Shown: piece by piece, positions 8,555 through 17,299 of the stretch
Layout of the letters: each line of letters starts with the position of its first letter
How positions within the stretch are numbered: the stretch's first letter is position 1
Position numbers and translations under genes: made by a program
Notes under the pieces: generated by a model
Seen by the model: the letters and a program-made list of their open reading frames with translations, nothing else
What the model was told of the DNA's origin: nothing
Databases searched by the model: none
DNA from: a virus
Length of the DNA stretch: 64,000 bases
Direction: 5' to 3' (one strand)
Virus record (IMG/VR): IMGVR_UViG_3300032360_000003
Location: 1-64,000 of that record

Positions 8555-9793
8555 ATGGAAGCTTTGGAAAAAGATTTTCAAGACCTAGTTGATTCAGAAG
8601 AAGTACTTCAAGAGGATGAAGCAGACGATACTAGTTCTGCTGATCTTTCAGCTGAAGTTTCTACTGATGATGAATTGTCTACTGATGATGAATTAATCAA
8701 CGAAAAGTCTGCAGCACAAGATATTGTTGATAAAGTTTTATCGGAAGAAGATGATGATGTTGTCGATGAGCAACAAGAAATTATAGAATTCTTATTATCT
8801 GAACTTGATGAAGAAGATCTCGATCTTATCAGTGAATTAGATGATGAAGAAGATTGGGATGCTACTTTAGATAGTATTTTTGAAAAGAAAAGTAAGGCAG
8901 AACGTAAGAAAGCTGCTAAGAAGAAGGCCAAATGGCTTAAAACTGGTGCTGGTAAAAAGTCACTCAAGAAAGCTGCTAAGCGTCAAAAGAAGGTTGCATC
9001 AGGTGCAATTAAAATTGATAAAAAGCTTTCAAAAGCAAGGAAAAAAACTGCTAAATTGTATAATACATATGATCCATCTGTAGATGTAACTGCTCTTGTT
9101 GGAGATTCGGAACTTTCAGAAGAATTTAAGACAAAAGCTTCGACTATTTTTGAAGCAGCAGTTAATCGAGAAGTTGAATCTCGTACAAAACAATTTGACG
9201 AAAATCTCAATGATATGTTAGTCGAGTGTACAGAAGAAGTTATGGATGGCTTGACAGAAAAAGTTGATTCATACTTGGATTATGTCGTTGAAGAATGGAT
9301 GCAGGAAAATGAGATTGCAATCGAAAGTGGAATCCGTGCAGAACTTACGGAAGATTTCATTGTCGGCTTGAAAACCCTCTTTACCCAGCATTATGTAGAT
9401 ATTCCAGATACCAAAGTAGATGTTCTTAGTGAACTGGCCACGAAGGTAGAGGAATTAGAAGAAAAACTTAATACTCAGATAAACGAAAATATCGAGTTGA
9501 AAAAAGAAGTTTCTTTAACTAAAAGGGATGAGCTCATCCGTGACATTTCTACGGATTTGGTCGAAACAGAAGTTGAGAAATTAAAAGAGCTTTCAGAAGG
9601 TATTGAGTATGAAGGCGACGATGAAGAATTTACTTCCAAGCTTCAAACATTATGTGAGAGTTACTTCCCGAAAGGAAAAGTATCCTCGCCGGTTACTAAT
9701 GAACCAGTAGTGTATGAAGATGAAGATTTAAGTGTTTCAATGTCAGCATATTCCAATGCTATATCAAGAACTAATCAAAGCTCCAAAGTATAA
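8555..9793 (+). CDS. gp22: Prohead core scaffold protein
   Basis: 412 residues. It is extremely charged: an acidic N-terminal part (about 1-105), a Lys/Arg/Ala-rich stretch (about 108-165), then an acidic coiled-coil C-terminal half. The T4 scaffold gp22 (269 residues) is likewise helical, acidic and degraded by gp21. The placement between gp21 and gp23 is invariant. The long basic segment is unusual and probably accounts for the extra length. Confidence 0.88.
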   Translation: MEALEKDFQDLVDSEEVLQEDEADDTSSADLSAEVSTDDELSTDDELINEKSAAQDIVDKVLSEEDDDVVDEQQEIIEFLLSELDEEDLDLISELDDEEDWDATLDSIFEKKSKAERKKAAKKKAKWLKTGAGKKSLKKAAKRQKKVASGAIKIDKKLSKARKKTAKLYNTYDPSVDVTALVGDSELSEEFKTKASTIFEAAVNREVESRTKQFDENLNDMLVECTEEVMDGLTEKVDSYLDYVVEEWMQENEIAIESGIRAELTEDFIVGLKTLFTQHYVDIPDTKVDVLSELATKVEELEEKLNTQINENIELKKEVSLTKRDELIRDISTDLVETEVEKLKELSEGIEYEGDDEEFTSKLQTLCESYFPKGKVSSPVTNEPVVYEDEDLSVSMSAYSNAISRTNQSSKV

Positions 9794-9819
9794 CATAGAA
9801 ATAAAAGGAGAAATATAAA

Positions 9820-11232
9820 ATGTCATTTTCACAACAATTAGCAGAAAAGTGGAAACCAGTACTTGATCATGAAGCTCTTCCTAGTATCGAAGATAACTAC
9901 AAGCGTCAAGTCACTGCGATTTTACTCGAAAATCAAGAAAAGGCTGTTGCAGAAGAACGGGCTATTAATAATAGTTCTGGTCTTTTGACAGAAGCTTCAC
10001 CCAATGTCACTACCGGCAGTACAGCTGCAGGCGTTGCTGGTTTTGGTGGCGATACCGCTGATGGTATTGGTCGAGCAGGCTATGATCCAGTTATGATTAG
10101 TCTTATTAGACGATCTACGCCACAATTAATCGCTTATGATATTGTTGGTGTTCAACCAATGACAGGCCCGACAGGACTTATCTTTTACATGAAAAGTGAT
10201 TATCTACAAAATGATCCAACTGATGGAGTATCTGTTCACAATGAAGCTCTATTTGATGAAGCTGTAGGTGGTCAATCAGGTACGGATTCTTCAGCTACTG
10301 TCGCTGGTGTTGATGCTGCATCCAATGCAGGTGATCCATTTTTGTCTACTTACTATGACAGTGCAGCCAATGCAGCGGATGTTGAATTAGGAGATACCCA
10401 ACGAGCTGCCGTCACGACTACGATGGAATCTGCTGGTGGAACTAATCAATTCCGTGAAATGTCTTTTTCGATTGAGAAAACTAGTGTTACGGCACGTAGT
10501 CGAGCTCTCAAAGCTGAATATAGTACGGAATTGGCTCAAGACTTAAAAGCAATTCATGGTCTTGATGCTGAAGCCGAATTGGCTAATATTCTGTCAACGG
10601 AAATTCTCGCAGAAATTAATCGCGAAATCATCCGTACAGTTAATGGTGTAGCCACTAGTGGAGCTCAACTTGGTACAGCAACTGCTGGTATTTTCGATCT
10701 AGATACAGATTCAAATGGTCGTTGGTCAGTTGAAAAGTTCAAAGGTCTTCATTTCGCCATTGAACGTGATGCTAATGCAATTGCAACTTCTACTCGTAGG
10801 GGTCGTGGTAATATTATTATCGCATCTGCAGATGTCGTTGCTGCTCTGTCGATGACAGGTAGTTTGGATACTGGTGCCGGTACTGGTGGCGGTGGACAAC
10901 TGTCAGCTGACGGTATTACTGGTAACACTTTTGTCGGTACACTTAATGGTCGCTATAAAGTATATGTCGATCCTTATTTTGTTAATGCAGCTGGTACTTC
11001 ACATGAATATGTCACCATTGGTTATAAAGGTTCTTCACCTTACGATGCTGGTATCTTCTATTGTCCGTATGTACCATTACAAATGGTCAAGGCTGTTGGT
11101 GAAGATACATTCCAACCGAAAATCGGTTTTAAAACCCGTTATGGAATGGTCGCCAATCCGTTTGGTCAAAGTAGCTTAGCAGAAGGTACTAACACTTACT
11201 ATCGTACAATCCAAGTCAACAATATAATGTAA
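9820..11232 (+). CDS. gp23: Major capsid protein
   Basis: 470 residues with a HK97-like fold expected. The N-terminal about 58 residues form a charged delta domain ending in LLTE followed by ASPN, a fitting gp21 cleavage site (after Glu58). Core sequence includes FGGDTADGIGRAGYDPV, PQLIAYDIVGVQPM and the C-terminal AEGTNTYYRTIQVNNI. Codon use is richer in G/C-ending codons than neighbours, as expected for the most highly expressed gene. An AAAGGAG ribosome site precedes it and a strong terminator follows. Confidence 0.97.
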   Translation: MSFSQQLAEKWKPVLDHEALPSIEDNYKRQVTAILLENQEKAVAEERAINNSSGLLTEASPNVTTGSTAAGVAGFGGDTADGIGRAGYDPVMISLIRRSTPQLIAYDIVGVQPMTGPTGLIFYMKSDYLQNDPTDGVSVHNEALFDEAVGGQSGTDSSATVAGVDAASNAGDPFLSTYYDSAANAADVELGDTQRAAVTTTMESAGGTNQFREMSFSIEKTSVTARSRALKAEYSTELAQDLKAIHGLDAEAELANILSTEILAEINREIIRTVNGVATSGAQLGTATAGIFDLDTDSNGRWSVEKFKGLHFAIERDANAIATSTRRGRGNIIIASADVVAALSMTGSLDTGAGTGGGGQLSADGITGNTFVGTLNGRYKVYVDPYFVNAAGTSHEYVTIGYKGSSPYDAGIFYCPYVPLQMVKAVGEDTFQPKIGFKTRYGMVANPFGQSSLAEGTNTYYRTIQVNNIM

Positions 11233-11255
11233 ACGTATTTCACCGTTACATTTCA

Positions 11256-11285
11256 GAGGGGGGAGAAATCCTCCCTCTTTTTTTT
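11256..11285 (+). terminator. Intrinsic terminator after the capsid gene
   Basis: A 9-bp stem (GAGGGGGGA with TCCTCCCTC, one G-U pair) closes a GAAA tetraloop and is followed by eight Ts. It is the strongest terminator in the left part of the window and ends the structural operon. Confidence 0.92.
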
Positions 11286-11288
11286 GTT

Positions 11289-11296
11289 TATAAATA
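11289..11296 (+). promoter_or_regulatory. Late promoter-like TATAAATA box after the terminator
   Basis: TATAAATA begins four bases after the U-tract and 25 bases before the ATG of the next structural gene. A terminator directly followed by a late promoter would uncouple this gene from capsid readthrough. Confidence 0.6.
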
Positions 11297-11313
11297 TATT
11301 TGGAGGTACAGAA

Positions 11314-11835
11314 ATGTCAATAATAGATAGTCTACCAGATAATTATAATATACTTTCACCAATTTCATTCCGTTTACAAATTGATAGATTGCCAAATGTG
11401 ACTTATTTTCTACAGACTGCCAATTTGCCTGGATTAACAGTTGCAGAATCGACTGTTCCTACTCCAACAAGAGCTTATCCAATAGCGGGTAGTATTTTAG
11501 AATTTGATGCGATGGATTGTTCGTTTGTAGTTGATGAAGATTTAAAAAATTATAGAGAAATAATTACATGGTTACGGGCGATGGCATCACCAAGTGGCGA
11601 TGAAGATTTGATAAAATTGAGATCAACCAGTAACAATGATATGGGAATGTATTCTGATGCAGCTTTGACAATATTAACAAATAGTATGAATGCTAATAAA
11701 TCAGTTGTATTCAAGGATATATTTCCAATATCTCTTTCTGCATTATCTTTCGAGAGTGCCGCGGATTCAGTTGAACCGATAACAGCTGATGTTTCATTTC
11801 AATTTACTGATTATATAATCGAGGACGTTACATAA
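11314..11835 (+). CDS. Tail tube-like structural protein (gp19 family)
   Basis: 173 residues from the ATG at 11314, chosen because GGAGGT sits 6 bases upstream; a more distal in-frame ATG at 11284 would lie in the terminator. LSPISFRLQIDRLPN and FLQTANLPGLTV match the pattern of gp19-like tube proteins and of their baseplate/tube-end paralogues. In marine T4-like phages a small tail-completion gene occupies the slot after gp23. The exact role (tube initiator, terminator or spacer) cannot be told. Confidence 0.65.
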   Translation: MSIIDSLPDNYNILSPISFRLQIDRLPNVTYFLQTANLPGLTVAESTVPTPTRAYPIAGSILEFDAMDCSFVVDEDLKNYREIITWLRAMASPSGDEDLIKLRSTSNNDMGMYSDAALTILTNSMNANKSVVFKDIFPISLSALSFESAADSVEPITADVSFQFTDYIIEDVT

Positions 11836-11838
11836 TAT

Positions 11839-12267
11839 ATGAATTTTGAACAATTGTTTTCGGAAGTAGATAAAGATTTATTAATCGATGATAGTGAATT
11901 GGATAGAGAGGCACTTAGGAATCCATATCTTTATGGTAAATATATGAAATTTCATTGCCAATCTAGAGCAGAATATAAGAATGCTGAAGAAGAATATAAA
12001 AAAATGTACCTCGATAAGCATCATTATTATATGGGTAAGGCTGATCCAGAAGTTTATAAAGAAAAGCCATTTGATTTAAAAGTTTTGAAAAGTGATGTAT
12101 CTATGTATCTTGATGCTGATGAAGATTTAAGTATTAAACGAAAAACTGTAGAATATTCTAAAACAAAAGTAGATTATTTGGAAAAAACGTTAAAGGCTAT
12201 TCAAGATAGAAGTTGGTCTATAAAACATGCTATTGATTGGAGAAAGTTCCTTGAAGGAGCCAATTGA
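11839..12267 (+). CDS. uvsY: Recombination mediator UvsY
   Basis: 142 residues (T4 UvsY 137). Alignment by eye is good throughout: LLIDDSELDREALRNPYLYGKY corresponds to T4 FIDSTKLQYEAANNVMLYSKW in layout, and SWSIKHAIDWRKF to the T4 C-terminal FAIKHIQDMRAF. It loads the UvsX recombinase on gp32-coated single-stranded DNA. It is followed by uvsW with overlapping ends. Confidence 0.92.
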   Translation: MNFEQLFSEVDKDLLIDDSELDREALRNPYLYGKYMKFHCQSRAEYKNAEEEYKKMYLDKHHYYMGKADPEVYKEKPFDLKVLKSDVSMYLDADEDLSIKRKTVEYSKTKVDYLEKTLKAIQDRSWSIKHAIDWRKFLEGAN

Positions 12268-13735
12268 TATTCTTAATGTCACAAAAATTGATGATGTGTT
12301 TGTAAAAGTGGATTGTGAAGCAAGTACAGCACAAGAATTATGTGATCATTTTACATTTGAAGTACCTGGCTATAAGTTCATGCCTTCCTATAGAAATAAA
12401 GTTTGGGATGGCAAGATACGTTTGTATTCAGTTTGGGATAAAAAGATTTATTCTGGACTCCTACCGCAAGTTACCAAATGGGCATATGACAATAGTTATG
12501 CAGTTGAAGGTTTATTAGAATTCAAGCCCGATTCTATAAAGCCAGAAGAATTGAAAGAATTTGTTGATGAACTGAATTTACATTCCAAAAATAAAAAACT
12601 TACCGTTAGACCATATCAATACGAAGCAATATTCCATTCACTCAAAAGTCGCCGATGCGTATTGGTTTCCCCCACTGCTTCTGGAAAATCACTTGTTATA
12701 TATTCCATTATAAGATATTTGGAAGATTTCAAAGTTTTATTAGTTGTGCCTACTATTTCATTGGTGGAGCAGATGTATAAAGATTTTATAGATTATTCAT
12801 CTGTAAATGAATGGGATGTCGAAACTAATTGTCATCGCATATATGCAGGATCTGATAAGAATACAGATAAAAGAGTTACAATATCTACATGGCAATCTCT
12901 ATTCCGTTTACCTAAGCAATATTTTAGCAATTTTGATTTAGTAATAGGCGATGAAGCACATTTGCATAAAGCAAATTCACTTAAAGGTATATTAGAAAAA
13001 TTGGTGAATTGTTCATATAGAATAGGTACAACTGGTACTTTAGATGGTACGAAAACTCATAAATTGGTTTTGGAAGGATTATTTGGCCCAGTTCATCAAG
13101 TAACAACCACTAAAGAATTGATGGATACTGAATATTTAGCAGATTTAAAAATTCAACCAGTTGTTATTAAGTATTCAAAAGTTGAATGTAAGATTGTAAA
13201 GGAATTAGATTATGTAAAGGAATTGCAATTCTTGGTTACTCATAGAGAAAGAAATGAGTTCATTGTCAATATGACATATGAATTACAAGGTAATACTTTA
13301 ATATTGTATCAATTGGTTGAAAAGCATGGAAAAATGTTATATGACTTGGTAGGCCAAAAGGAAGGAAAGAATGCGTTTTTTATACATGGTGGAATATCAG
13401 CTGAGGATCGTGAATCTGTACGGGATATTTGTGAAAGAACTAATAATAATATTATCGTTGCATCTTATGGCACATTTTCAACTGGTATAAATATAAAGAA
13501 TCTCAATAATGTTGTATTTGCATCACCTAGTAAAAGTAGAATTAGAAATCTACAAAGTATTGGTAGGGGATTGCGGAGAACTGATAGCAAAACAAAAGTG
13601 GTTCTAATTGATGTTATTGATGATTTAACATTAGGTAAATACTTGAATTATACCTTTCGTCATTATCTAGAAAGGGTCAAAATATACCATAGTGAGAAGT
13701 TTAATATACTTAAATCTTATACCCATTCCATATAG
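12263..13735 (+). CDS. uvsW: Recombination/repair helicase UvsW
   Basis: About 490 residues, a superfamily 2 helicase that branch-migrates and unwinds R-loops. Motif I is PTASGKS, motif II GDEAH, motif III TGTLDG, motif VI QSIGRGLRR. The N-terminus IDILNVTKIDDVFVKVDCE aligns with T4 MDIKVHFHDFSHVRIDCE. The residue matching T4 Met1 is encoded by ATT at 12263, which overlaps the uvsY stop (ATTGA) and follows AAGGAG. The nearest in-frame ATG (12227) lies inside uvsY and lacks a ribosome site. I chose ATT tentatively; 12227 is the alternative. Confidence 0.93.
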   Translation: MDILNVTKIDDVFVKVDCEASTAQELCDHFTFEVPGYKFMPSYRNKVWDGKIRLYSVWDKKIYSGLLPQVTKWAYDNSYAVEGLLEFKPDSIKPEELKEFVDELNLHSKNKKLTVRPYQYEAIFHSLKSRRCVLVSPTASGKSLVIYSIIRYLEDFKVLLVVPTISLVEQMYKDFIDYSSVNEWDVETNCHRIYAGSDKNTDKRVTISTWQSLFRLPKQYFSNFDLVIGDEAHLHKANSLKGILEKLVNCSYRIGTTGTLDGTKTHKLVLEGLFGPVHQVTTTKELMDTEYLADLKIQPVVIKYSKVECKIVKELDYVKELQFLVTHRERNEFIVNMTYELQGNTLILYQLVEKHGKMLYDLVGQKEGKNAFFIHGGISAEDRESVRDICERTNNNIIVASYGTFSTGINIKNLNNVVFASPSKSRIRNLQSIGRGLRRTDSKTKVVLIDVIDDLTLGKYLNYTFRHYLERVKIYHSEKFNILKSYTHSI

Positions 13736-13765
13736 TTACTCTCCCTCTCCCCTGCTAACACAGTA

Positions 13766-13794
13766 AGTATACCATATTTTTTGCTGTTTGTCAA
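13766..13794 (-). promoter_or_regulatory. Leftward sigma-70-type promoter, antisense to uvsW
   Basis: On the minus strand TTGACA (13794-13789) and TATACT (13771-13766) are separated by exactly 17 bases, with the same AGCC flank and extended -10 TGG as the rightward promoters here. It would transcribe leftward into the 3' end of uvsW. No leftward gene is apparent. Confidence 0.6.
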
Positions 13795-13827
13795 GGCTAA
13801 TTTTTAGCTAATTTTAGCCTTGACAAA
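13787..13827. repeat. 14-bp inverted repeat formed by two back-to-back -35 regions
   Basis: TTTGTCAAGGCTAA (13787-13800) and TTAGCCTTGACAAA (13814-13827) are perfect reverse complements with 13 bases between. Each arm contains the extended -35 element of one of two divergent promoters. Confidence 0.85.
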
Positions 13828-13848
13828 TGAAGTTTTTTATGGTATAAT
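13820..13848 (+). promoter_or_regulatory. Consensus sigma-70 promoter for gp55 operon
   Basis: TTGACA (13820-13825), 17-base spacer, TATAAT (13843-13848) with an extended TGG before the -10. The sequence from TTAGCC to about 45 bases downstream is almost identical to the promoter of gp45. It probably drives gp55-gp47-gp46. Confidence 0.9.
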
Positions 13849-13910
13849 ATAGGTATTAATTTAAAAGTGAGAATAATTTATATAATGACATTATGTTTGA
13901 GGTATTCCAT

Positions 13911-14450
13911 ATGTCTAAAAAAAGTCATTATATTGACAATAAAGAATTTTATAAAGCGTTTGTTGAATATAAGAAGAATGTGAGAGAGGCTGAAGCTTCT
14001 GGAGAATCCATGCCACCAGTAACAGAATATATTGGTAAGTGTTTTTTGGATATAGCTAAGGGCCTTTCTTTTCGGCCGAATTTCATCAATTACACATATA
14101 AGGATGATATGATTTCAGATGGTATAGAAAACTGTTTACAATACTGTCATAATTTTAACGAAGAAAAGTCCAAGAATCCTTTCGCATATTTCACACAAAT
14201 AATATACTATGCATTTATACGAAGAATAGAAAAAGAAAAGAAGCAATCTTATATTAAGCAAAAGATGACTGAAAAGGCGGGGATTATGCAACAATTGTCT
14301 GAACTGGGTGAGCAGGATCTTGAAGACTATAAAAGTGTTTTGGATTTTAATTTTGATCAAACTATGATTGATGAATTTGAGAAAAGGTTAGCAGAAAAGA
14401 AGAAATGTAGAAAAAAGAAGAAGAATAATTTGGAAAATTTTCTTACATGA
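13911..14450 (+). CDS. gp55: Late sigma factor
   Basis: 179 residues from ATG 13911, preferred over ATG 13893 because GAGG precedes it at good spacing and because the protein then begins like T4 gp55. KKSHYIDNKEFYKAFVEYK parallels T4 KYNYVNNKELLQAIIDWK; the middle (ISDGIENCLQYCHNFNEEK, NPFAYFTQIIYYAFIRRIEKEKK) is sigma region 2-like. It directs host core polymerase to TATAAATA late promoters, several of which lie in the structural region. It overlaps gp47 by 4 bases. Confidence 0.93.
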   Translation: MSKKSHYIDNKEFYKAFVEYKKNVREAEASGESMPPVTEYIGKCFLDIAKGLSFRPNFINYTYKDDMISDGIENCLQYCHNFNEEKSKNPFAYFTQIIYYAFIRRIEKEKKQSYIKQKMTEKAGIMQQLSELGEQDLEDYKSVLDFNFDQTMIDEFEKRLAEKKKCRKKKKNNLENFLT

Positions 14451-15490
14451 AAATATGTTTAATAACCGATACTCATTTCGGAATAAAAAATGATAATTTA
14501 GTGTTTCAGAAATATTTTCAAAAATTTTATGATAAGGTATTTTTCCCATACATTGAAGATAATAATATAAAAACTATAATTCATTTAGGAGATTTAGTAG
14601 ATAGGAGGAAATTTGTAAATTATGTTACGCTTAATAATCTTAGGTCTAATTTTATTTTTCGACTCCAAGATTATGGAATTGATACTCATGTTATTGTGGG
14701 CAATCACGATACATACTACAGAAACACAAACAGAATAAATGCGATTACCGAATTGCTTAGTGATTTGTCTTTTGTTAGCATTTATAACGAGCCAAGGGAT
14801 GTAAATATCGGCGGTCTTGATATCTGCATGATGCCGTGGATCTGTTCTGAAAATTTTGATCAGGGCATGAAAGTACTTAGGAATACTTCATCGCAGGTTC
14901 TTATGGGTCATTTGGAATTACAAGGGTTTTTAATGCAAAAGGGGGTGTATTCAGAAAGTGGACTCACCAAAGAAGATTTTAAAAATTTTGATGTGGTCTA
15001 TAGTGGCCATTTTCATTACAAATCTAGTTTGGACAGCATTTGTTACTTGGGCTCTCCATACGAATTAAGTTGGTCAGATTTTGAAGTGGATAAGGGTTTT
15101 CATGTATTTGATACTGAAACTAGGGAATTGGAGTTTATAAAAAATCCATATCGCTTGTATCATAAAATTTATTATGATGAAACTATTGATTACACTAACC
15201 ATGATTTGAGCTACTATACAGATGCATATATAAAGTTGATAGTTAAGAATAAGACTGATGCATATGCATTTGATAAATTTATAAACACTTTATATGCTGT
15301 TTCGCCTCAGGATATAAGTATCATAGAAGAATCTGAACTGTTTTTTGAAGGTGATGAGTCTGTGTATGAAGCAGAAGATACCTTGACTATTCTATCAAAA
15401 TATGTGGATGGATTGAGTATAGATTTGGATAAAGCAGTACTTGATGGTTTATTGAGAAATATTTATTCTGAGGCGGTTGATATAGTATGA
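14447..15490 (+). CDS. gp47: Recombination nuclease subunit (Mre11-like)
   Basis: 347 residues (T4 gp47 339). Metallophosphoesterase motifs occur in order: TDTHFG (7-12), HLGDLVDRR (46-54), GNHDTY (85-90), MGHLELQG (about 157) and SGHFHYKS (about 185). With gp46 it forms the Rad50/Mre11-type exonuclease that resects DNA ends for recombination-dependent replication. ATGA overlaps join gp55, gp47 and gp46. Confidence 0.95.
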   Translation: MKICLITDTHFGIKNDNLVFQKYFQKFYDKVFFPYIEDNNIKTIIHLGDLVDRRKFVNYVTLNNLRSNFIFRLQDYGIDTHVIVGNHDTYYRNTNRINAITELLSDLSFVSIYNEPRDVNIGGLDICMMPWICSENFDQGMKVLRNTSSQVLMGHLELQGFLMQKGVYSESGLTKEDFKNFDVVYSGHFHYKSSLDSICYLGSPYELSWSDFEVDKGFHVFDTETRELEFIKNPYRLYHKIYYDETIDYTNHDLSYYTDAYIKLIVKNKTDAYAFDKFINTLYAVSPQDISIIEESELFFEGDESVYEAEDTLTILSKYVDGLSIDLDKAVLDGLLRNIYSEAVDIV

Positions 15491-17199
15491 TACAATTTAA
15501 GAAATTGAGATGGAAGAATTTCCTGAGTACTGGTGATTCTTTTACTGAGATAGAATTGAATAAGCATCCAACTTCATTAGTAATTGGTGAAAATGGTTCT
15601 GGTAAATCTACCATGTTGGATGCTTTAACTTTTTCTTTATTCTCAAAGCCATTCCGTAAAGTTAATAAGACTCAGATGATCAATACAGTCAATGGTAAAG
15701 GGTGCTTGACAGAAGTAGAATTTGACATAGGTAATAAATCCTATATGATTAGGAGAGGTCAGAAGCCAAGTATTTTTGAAATATATGTTGATGATCAATT
15801 AATCAATCAAGATGCAAAGGTGAAGGATTATCAAGAGCGTCTTGAGAAGCAAATATTGAAACTCAACTACAAAAGTTTCACGCAAATTATTGTATTGGGT
15901 TCGAGTTCATTCCAGCCATTCATGCAACTTCCTGCATTTCACCGTAGAGAAGTTATTGAGGATTTATTGGATATTCAAATATTTTCATTAATGAATCAAA
16001 TAATAAAGGAGCGTATAACTGATAATAAAGATGAATTATTTGTTAATGATCAAACTCTTGAATTGAATTCTGATAAAATAGAAATACAAAGGAAGTACAT
16101 ACAAGAGGTAAAGGAGATCAATAATGATAAAATTACGAAAACTAAAGAATTTATTCGCATCTCGCAGAAAGAAGCATCAGTTCATAAAGGAAATATTGAT
16201 GAAAATAAGACCAAGGCAGAAGAATTGTTGGCAGAGGTGGAAGGATATGATGTATTATTGGGAGAAATAAAGGAATATGAAAAGTTAGAAAATAAAATAA
16301 AAAATGCATTAGAAAAGGTTCAAGGTGACATTGATTTTTTTGATAATCATGATGACTGTCCTTTATGTAAGCAGGGTATTGAGAATGACCATAAATTATC
16401 TATTATGCTAGAAAAAGATAAGATGATAGATGAAAAGGGGAAAGGTTTGAACGATTTGGATAATAAATTAGTTAGAATGAATGTCAAACGTAATTCAATG
16501 GAAAGTATACGCATTCAAATAAACAAGTTGGATAGTGAGTCAGAGAGGATAGGCTATCAGGTAGATGGTATTGTTGACTATGTTTTGAAGCTGGAAAAAG
16601 AAATTGATTATTTGAATGAGGTCAAGAAGCGGTCATATGGTGATGATGAGAAATTAGCAGTTTTGAAAGTGGATCGCGATAAGCTGGAATCTAAGAGGAA
16701 GCGACTTATTACAGATCGTGAATATTTCCATCTCGCGAGTGATCTATTGAAGGATACTGGAATCAAGACAAAAATCATTAAGCAATATCTACCTATTATG
16801 AATAAGCTGATCAATAAGCATTTAACTGCAATGGACTCGTATTTCAACTTCACATTGGATGAGAATTTCAATGAGCAGATCAAGAGTCGGTTTCGGGATG
16901 AGTTCAGCTATGATTCATTCAGTGAAGGTGAGAAAATGAGGATTGACTTGTCTTTGTTGTTCACTTGGAGAGCAATTGCAAAAATGAAGAACAGTGCAAA
17001 TACCAATCTATTGGTATTGGATGAAGTATTTGATAGTTCACTGGATACTGGGGGTACTGATGAATTTATGAAGCTGTTGCATAGCATGGGTCAGGGAATT
17101 AATATTTTTGTTATTTCGCATAAAGGGGATGCATTATTTGATAAATTTGAGAATGTAGTGAAATTTGAGAAAATTGGTAATTTTAGTAAAATTGTATGA
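15487..17199 (+). CDS. gp46: Recombination nuclease ATPase (Rad50/SbcC-like)
   Basis: 570 residues (T4 gp46 560). Walker A GENGSGKST (34-42), long coiled coil, zinc-hook CPLC (291-294), ABC signature FSEGEKM (478-484) and Walker B LLVLDEVFD (about 510) are all present. It partners gp47. In most marine T4-like phages the clamp gene follows closely; here a five-gene modification island intervenes. Confidence 0.95.
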   Translation: MIQFKKLRWKNFLSTGDSFTEIELNKHPTSLVIGENGSGKSTMLDALTFSLFSKPFRKVNKTQMINTVNGKGCLTEVEFDIGNKSYMIRRGQKPSIFEIYVDDQLINQDAKVKDYQERLEKQILKLNYKSFTQIIVLGSSSFQPFMQLPAFHRREVIEDLLDIQIFSLMNQIIKERITDNKDELFVNDQTLELNSDKIEIQRKYIQEVKEINNDKITKTKEFIRISQKEASVHKGNIDENKTKAEELLAEVEGYDVLLGEIKEYEKLENKIKNALEKVQGDIDFFDNHDDCPLCKQGIENDHKLSIMLEKDKMIDEKGKGLNDLDNKLVRMNVKRNSMESIRIQINKLDSESERIGYQVDGIVDYVLKLEKEIDYLNEVKKRSYGDDEKLAVLKVDRDKLESKRKRLITDREYFHLASDLLKDTGIKTKIIKQYLPIMNKLINKHLTAMDSYFNFTLDENFNEQIKSRFRDEFSYDSFSEGEKMRIDLSLLFTWRAIAKMKNSANTNLLVLDEVFDSSLDTGGTDEFMKLLHSMGQGINIFVISHKGDALFDKFENVVKFEKIGNFSKIV

Positions 17200-17207
17200 A
17201 AATAGCC

Positions 17208-17236
17208 TTGACATATGACTAAAAATATGGTATAAT
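17208..17236 (+). promoter_or_regulatory. Consensus sigma-70 promoter for the restriction-modification pair
   Basis: TTGACA (17208-17213), 17-base spacer, TATAAT (17231-17236) with extended TGG. It carries the same AGCC flank as the other promoters. It begins 9 bases after the gp46 stop and leaves a leader of about 57 bases before the endonuclease ATG. Confidence 0.9.
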
Positions 17237-17299
17237 AGTAATATTGAAAGGTTGAGAAATGGTCTTGACCAATTGAAACATTTATATTATGGAGTTATT

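Noticed and set aside
8608-8967. 119-codon minus-strand frame inside gp22.
   Set aside because: Poly-Ser composition is the mirror of the GAT/GAA-rich acidic codons of the scaffold gene.
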